From positions 1 to 64,000 of the forward strand of contig CATKXV010000009.1 in the NCBI GenBank assembly GCA_949840955.1: DNA of 64,000 nt, read 5' to 3'. Shown one piece after another: positions 62,624 through 64,000 of this stretch. Under the pieces are notes generated by a model, which saw nothing but the letters and a program-made list of their open reading frames with translations, was not told the origin of the DNA and did not search any database. The DNA comes from an uncultured Anaeroplasmataceae bacterium. Its GTDB lineage: Bacteria > Bacillota_I > Bacilli_A > Acholeplasmatales > Anaeroplasmataceae. A program made the position numbers and the translations under genes. Position 1 is the stretch's first letter, and the number at the start of each line of letters is the position of its first letter.

Positions 62624-63385
62624 TTATTTTGTGTCTAAATAATAAATATGCTGAACACCATCTTTATCAAAATAACGATAATAGGTAATATACGTCTCAT
62701 TACTAACTAATAAATCATAGATAGAGGTCGTAAATCCATCCTTGTTTAAATTCACACCAATAGAAGCAAAGGCCTTACCAACCAAATCACTACAATAGGA
62801 TTTATTTTTGGTATCAAATAAGAATGAATAATTGTAGGGATCTCCTGCCAAAGCTAATCCTCGAGCCACAACCGTTCTTCTTTCTTCTTCCGTCATACGA
62901 ACCCGTAGTCCAATAACAGGATATGGATATCTGTTCCAATAGGTTTTAGCATTTGTATCTGCTAAATTCAAATCATCACTTAGTCCTGAGGATTCTACCG
63001 TATACAGGTTTGTTGTTTTATCCAATACATCCTCATAATCTCCTAAGACTAAGGCAGCATGCCCCCCTGCAAAAAAGGAAATAAAGTCATGAATAAAAGG
63101 AATTTGCAGCTCAGAAACAAGCGTAATTAATATATCTCCCTCATTCCCAGGATAATGCTCTACACCAATTTGCTGTTTCACTGGTAAGGTTTCATTTGAA
63201 GGAATACGATATAGCTGAATCATTTCGGTAGATTCCTCTTCATTATAGACTGCTTTATTCTTAAATTGTTCAATTAAAATATTTGCATAGATGGTTTTTG
63301 TTGTTGCGGTAGTTAGAGCTCCAACAACGACAAACAACACAGAAGCCTCTACACAAGTTAATATAATCTTCAATATTTTTTTCAT
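62624..63385 (-). CDS. YiiX-like permuted NlpC/P60 (papain-like) hydrolase, membrane-anchored
   Basis: 253 residues, signal anchor at about 4-34. The core has EGDILITL (83-90), FAGGHAALVLGDYE with candidate catalytic H109, and NKSYCSDLVGKAF with candidate C198. The order His before Cys is that of permuted papain-fold amidases (YiiX/YaeF group), acting on cell-wall or lipid amide/ester bonds. The substrate is unknown. The ATG has no ribosome binding site; a -10 lies 7 bases upstream (see the promoter entry), suggesting a leaderless message. It is 14 bases before dnaX. Confidence 0.75.
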   Translation of the reverse strand: MKKILKIILTCVEASVLFVVVGALTTATTKTIYANILIEQFKNKAVYNEEESTEMIQLYRIPSNETLPVKQQIGVEHYPGNEGDILITLVSELQIPFIHDFISFFAGGHAALVLGDYEDVLDKTTNLYTVESSGLSDDLNLADTNAKTYWNRYPYPVIGLRVRMTEEERRTVVARGLALAGDPYNYSFLFDTKNKSYCSDLVGKAFASIGVNLNKDGFTTSIYDLLVSNETYITYYRYFDKDGVQHIYYLDTK

Positions 63386-63391
63386 ATATTT

Positions 63392-63400
63392 ATTTTACCA
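63392..63400 (-). promoter_or_regulatory. Extended -10 directly upstream of the YiiX-like start codon
   Basis: Minus strand TGGTAAAAT (63400-63392) matches the extended -10 form TG-N-TAAAAT. The predicted transcription start coincides with the ATG at 63385. No consensus -35 is seen. Confidence 0.5.
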
Positions 63401-63466
63401 TAATGAATTATAAAATACTAGAGATAAGTGCTGTAGTTTCGTTGATTTATTTGCTTTCTTTTCCCT

Positions 63467-64000
63467 CTATTTTTCATGTTTATTTTTTCTTCTTCTGTTT
63501 TTTAAAAACAACATAAAATTCTTCTGCCAAAGAATTCTATAGCGATGAATCATATTATGAAAAAAACGTCTTTCGGATTTTGATAATTTTCTATATCTTT
63601 TTATTCCACCTGATATAGATCGAAAGGGATGCTTGACCCAATCTAAAACTGTAGAATAGGAATGCTCCATTCCAACCTTAAAAAGAATGGTTAAAAACTT
63701 TTTACGATGCTCTATGGATGTTGTTTCAATAAAATCACCAACTGTTTTTTCAAAGGTTAAGGAAAAAATTGTAACATTTTTTACATACCGAAATTTTCCT
63801 TCCTTCGTTATAAGCCAGTTATAAGGATCATGCTGAAAAATGCCTACTCCCTTTGCCTTGACAAATTGAATATGCTCACTATGATGTAATAATATGCCTA
63901 CCATAGCATTTCCACAGGAATATTTATTAATTTTATTTTGGATTTTTTTAAATTCATTTGTCCTATAGATGTCGGTTTGAAAGCCCGGGCCATCATAATC
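63467..64000 (-). CDS. DUF2974 (Mbeg1-like) protein, N-terminal part beyond the window
   Basis: 178 codons open at the right edge, so the true start is beyond 64000; the ATG at 63904 is internal. The visible part has YDGPGFQTDIY, NKYSCGNAMVGILLHHSEH and IFQHDPYNWLI, matching the C-terminal half of DUF2974/Mbeg1-like proteins, predicted alpha/beta-hydrolases whose relatives show (D/N)GPGF, SIVGMLLEH and QHDPF.W at these places. The usual serine of SxxGxLL appears as the segment SCGNAMVG. The C-terminus is very basic (KNRRRKNKHEK). Function unknown. Confidence 0.7.
   Translation of the reverse strand, partial: DYDGPGFQTDIYRTNEFKKIQNKINKYSCGNAMVGILLHHSEHIQFVKAKGVGIFQHDPYNWLITKEGKFRYVKNVTIFSLTFEKTVGDFIETTSIEHRKKFLTILFKVGMEHSYSTVLDWVKHPFRSISGGIKRYRKLSKSERRFFHNMIHRYRILWQKNFMLFLKNRRRKNKHEK

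Noticed and set aside
63884-63920. Apparent frameshift in the DUF2974 gene, with the ATG at 63904 as a separate start
   Set aside because: Re-reading base by base shows one continuous frame from 64000 through NKYSCGNAMVGILLHH; the gene is simply cut by the window edge.
1-64000. CRISPR array, insertion sequences, phage genes or attachment sites
   Set aside because: I saw no regularly spaced direct repeats, transposase or integrase genes, or flanking duplications; the repeats present are within coding sequences or are short palindromes.

Overview
The window is A+T-rich bacterial DNA from a low-GC Gram-positive lineage. The best fit is a spore-lineage member of the Bacilli/Erysipelotrichia type, probably gut-associated. 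Evidence: a delta subunit of RNA polymerase (rpoE), a serS T-box leader, strong GGAGG ribosome binding sites, lipoproteins with lipoboxes, two Bacillus-like gene orders (spoIIE-tilS-hpt-ftsH-rqcP and dnaX-ebfC-recR-bofA), and very large surface proteins. I cannot assign a species.

Layout. 1-4.2 kb: the truncated start of an unknown gene behind an operator-rich promoter, a membrane-anchored linear-amide (bile-salt/penicillin V acylase-type) hydrolase divergent from a TetR regulator, and a SpoIIE-like phosphatase. 4.2-8.5 kb: tilS, hpt, ftsH and the S4-domain gene rqcP as one tight operon ending in a terminator. 8.5-18 kb: a FAD/Rieske oxidoreductase, a heterodimeric ABC exporter, a run of zinc-ribbon and DUF402 genes, and a free-standing tRNA-Gly(GCC). 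18-18.7 kb: rubrerythrin. 18.7-35.6 kb: a locus of about 17 kb with a 75-residue coiled-coil protein, a 4746-residue modular surface protein and a membrane protein carrying three copies of an unknown domain. 35.7-42.5 kb: CDF transporter, class A PBP, lipoprotein, MscS channel and T-box-controlled serS. 42.5-49.4 kb: small membrane proteins, murA, a metallophosphoesterase, glnA and an ApbE / NusG-II / Gx-transporter operon (flavin transfer, extracellular-electron-transfer-like). 49.6-57.4 kb: a pectate-lyase lipoprotein with nine InlB-type repeats and a response regulator-histidine kinase-cardiolipin synthase operon. 57.6-64 kb: an unknown membrane protein, rpoE, and the bofA/recR/ebfC/dnaX operon headed by a YiiX-like hydrolase and a truncated DUF2974 gene.

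Most notable signals outside ordinary genes. Two intergenic loci (about 40.80-40.93 and 57.42-57.55 kb, opposite strands) share an identical 21-base promoter-like palindrome plus 5-prime end, and each continues as a roughly 110-120 nt transcript-like unit with a 5-prime TGTC/GACA hairpin, a second hairpin with a C-rich loop, and a terminator-like hairpin. They look like two members of a small-RNA family. The giant-protein locus is the strongest candidate for an undescribed multi-protein surface system: the cytoplasmic tail of the giant protein is acidic, and its co-translated partner carries three lysine/arginine-rich repeats on the same side of the membrane.

All family calls are made by eye from the sequence, with no database search.
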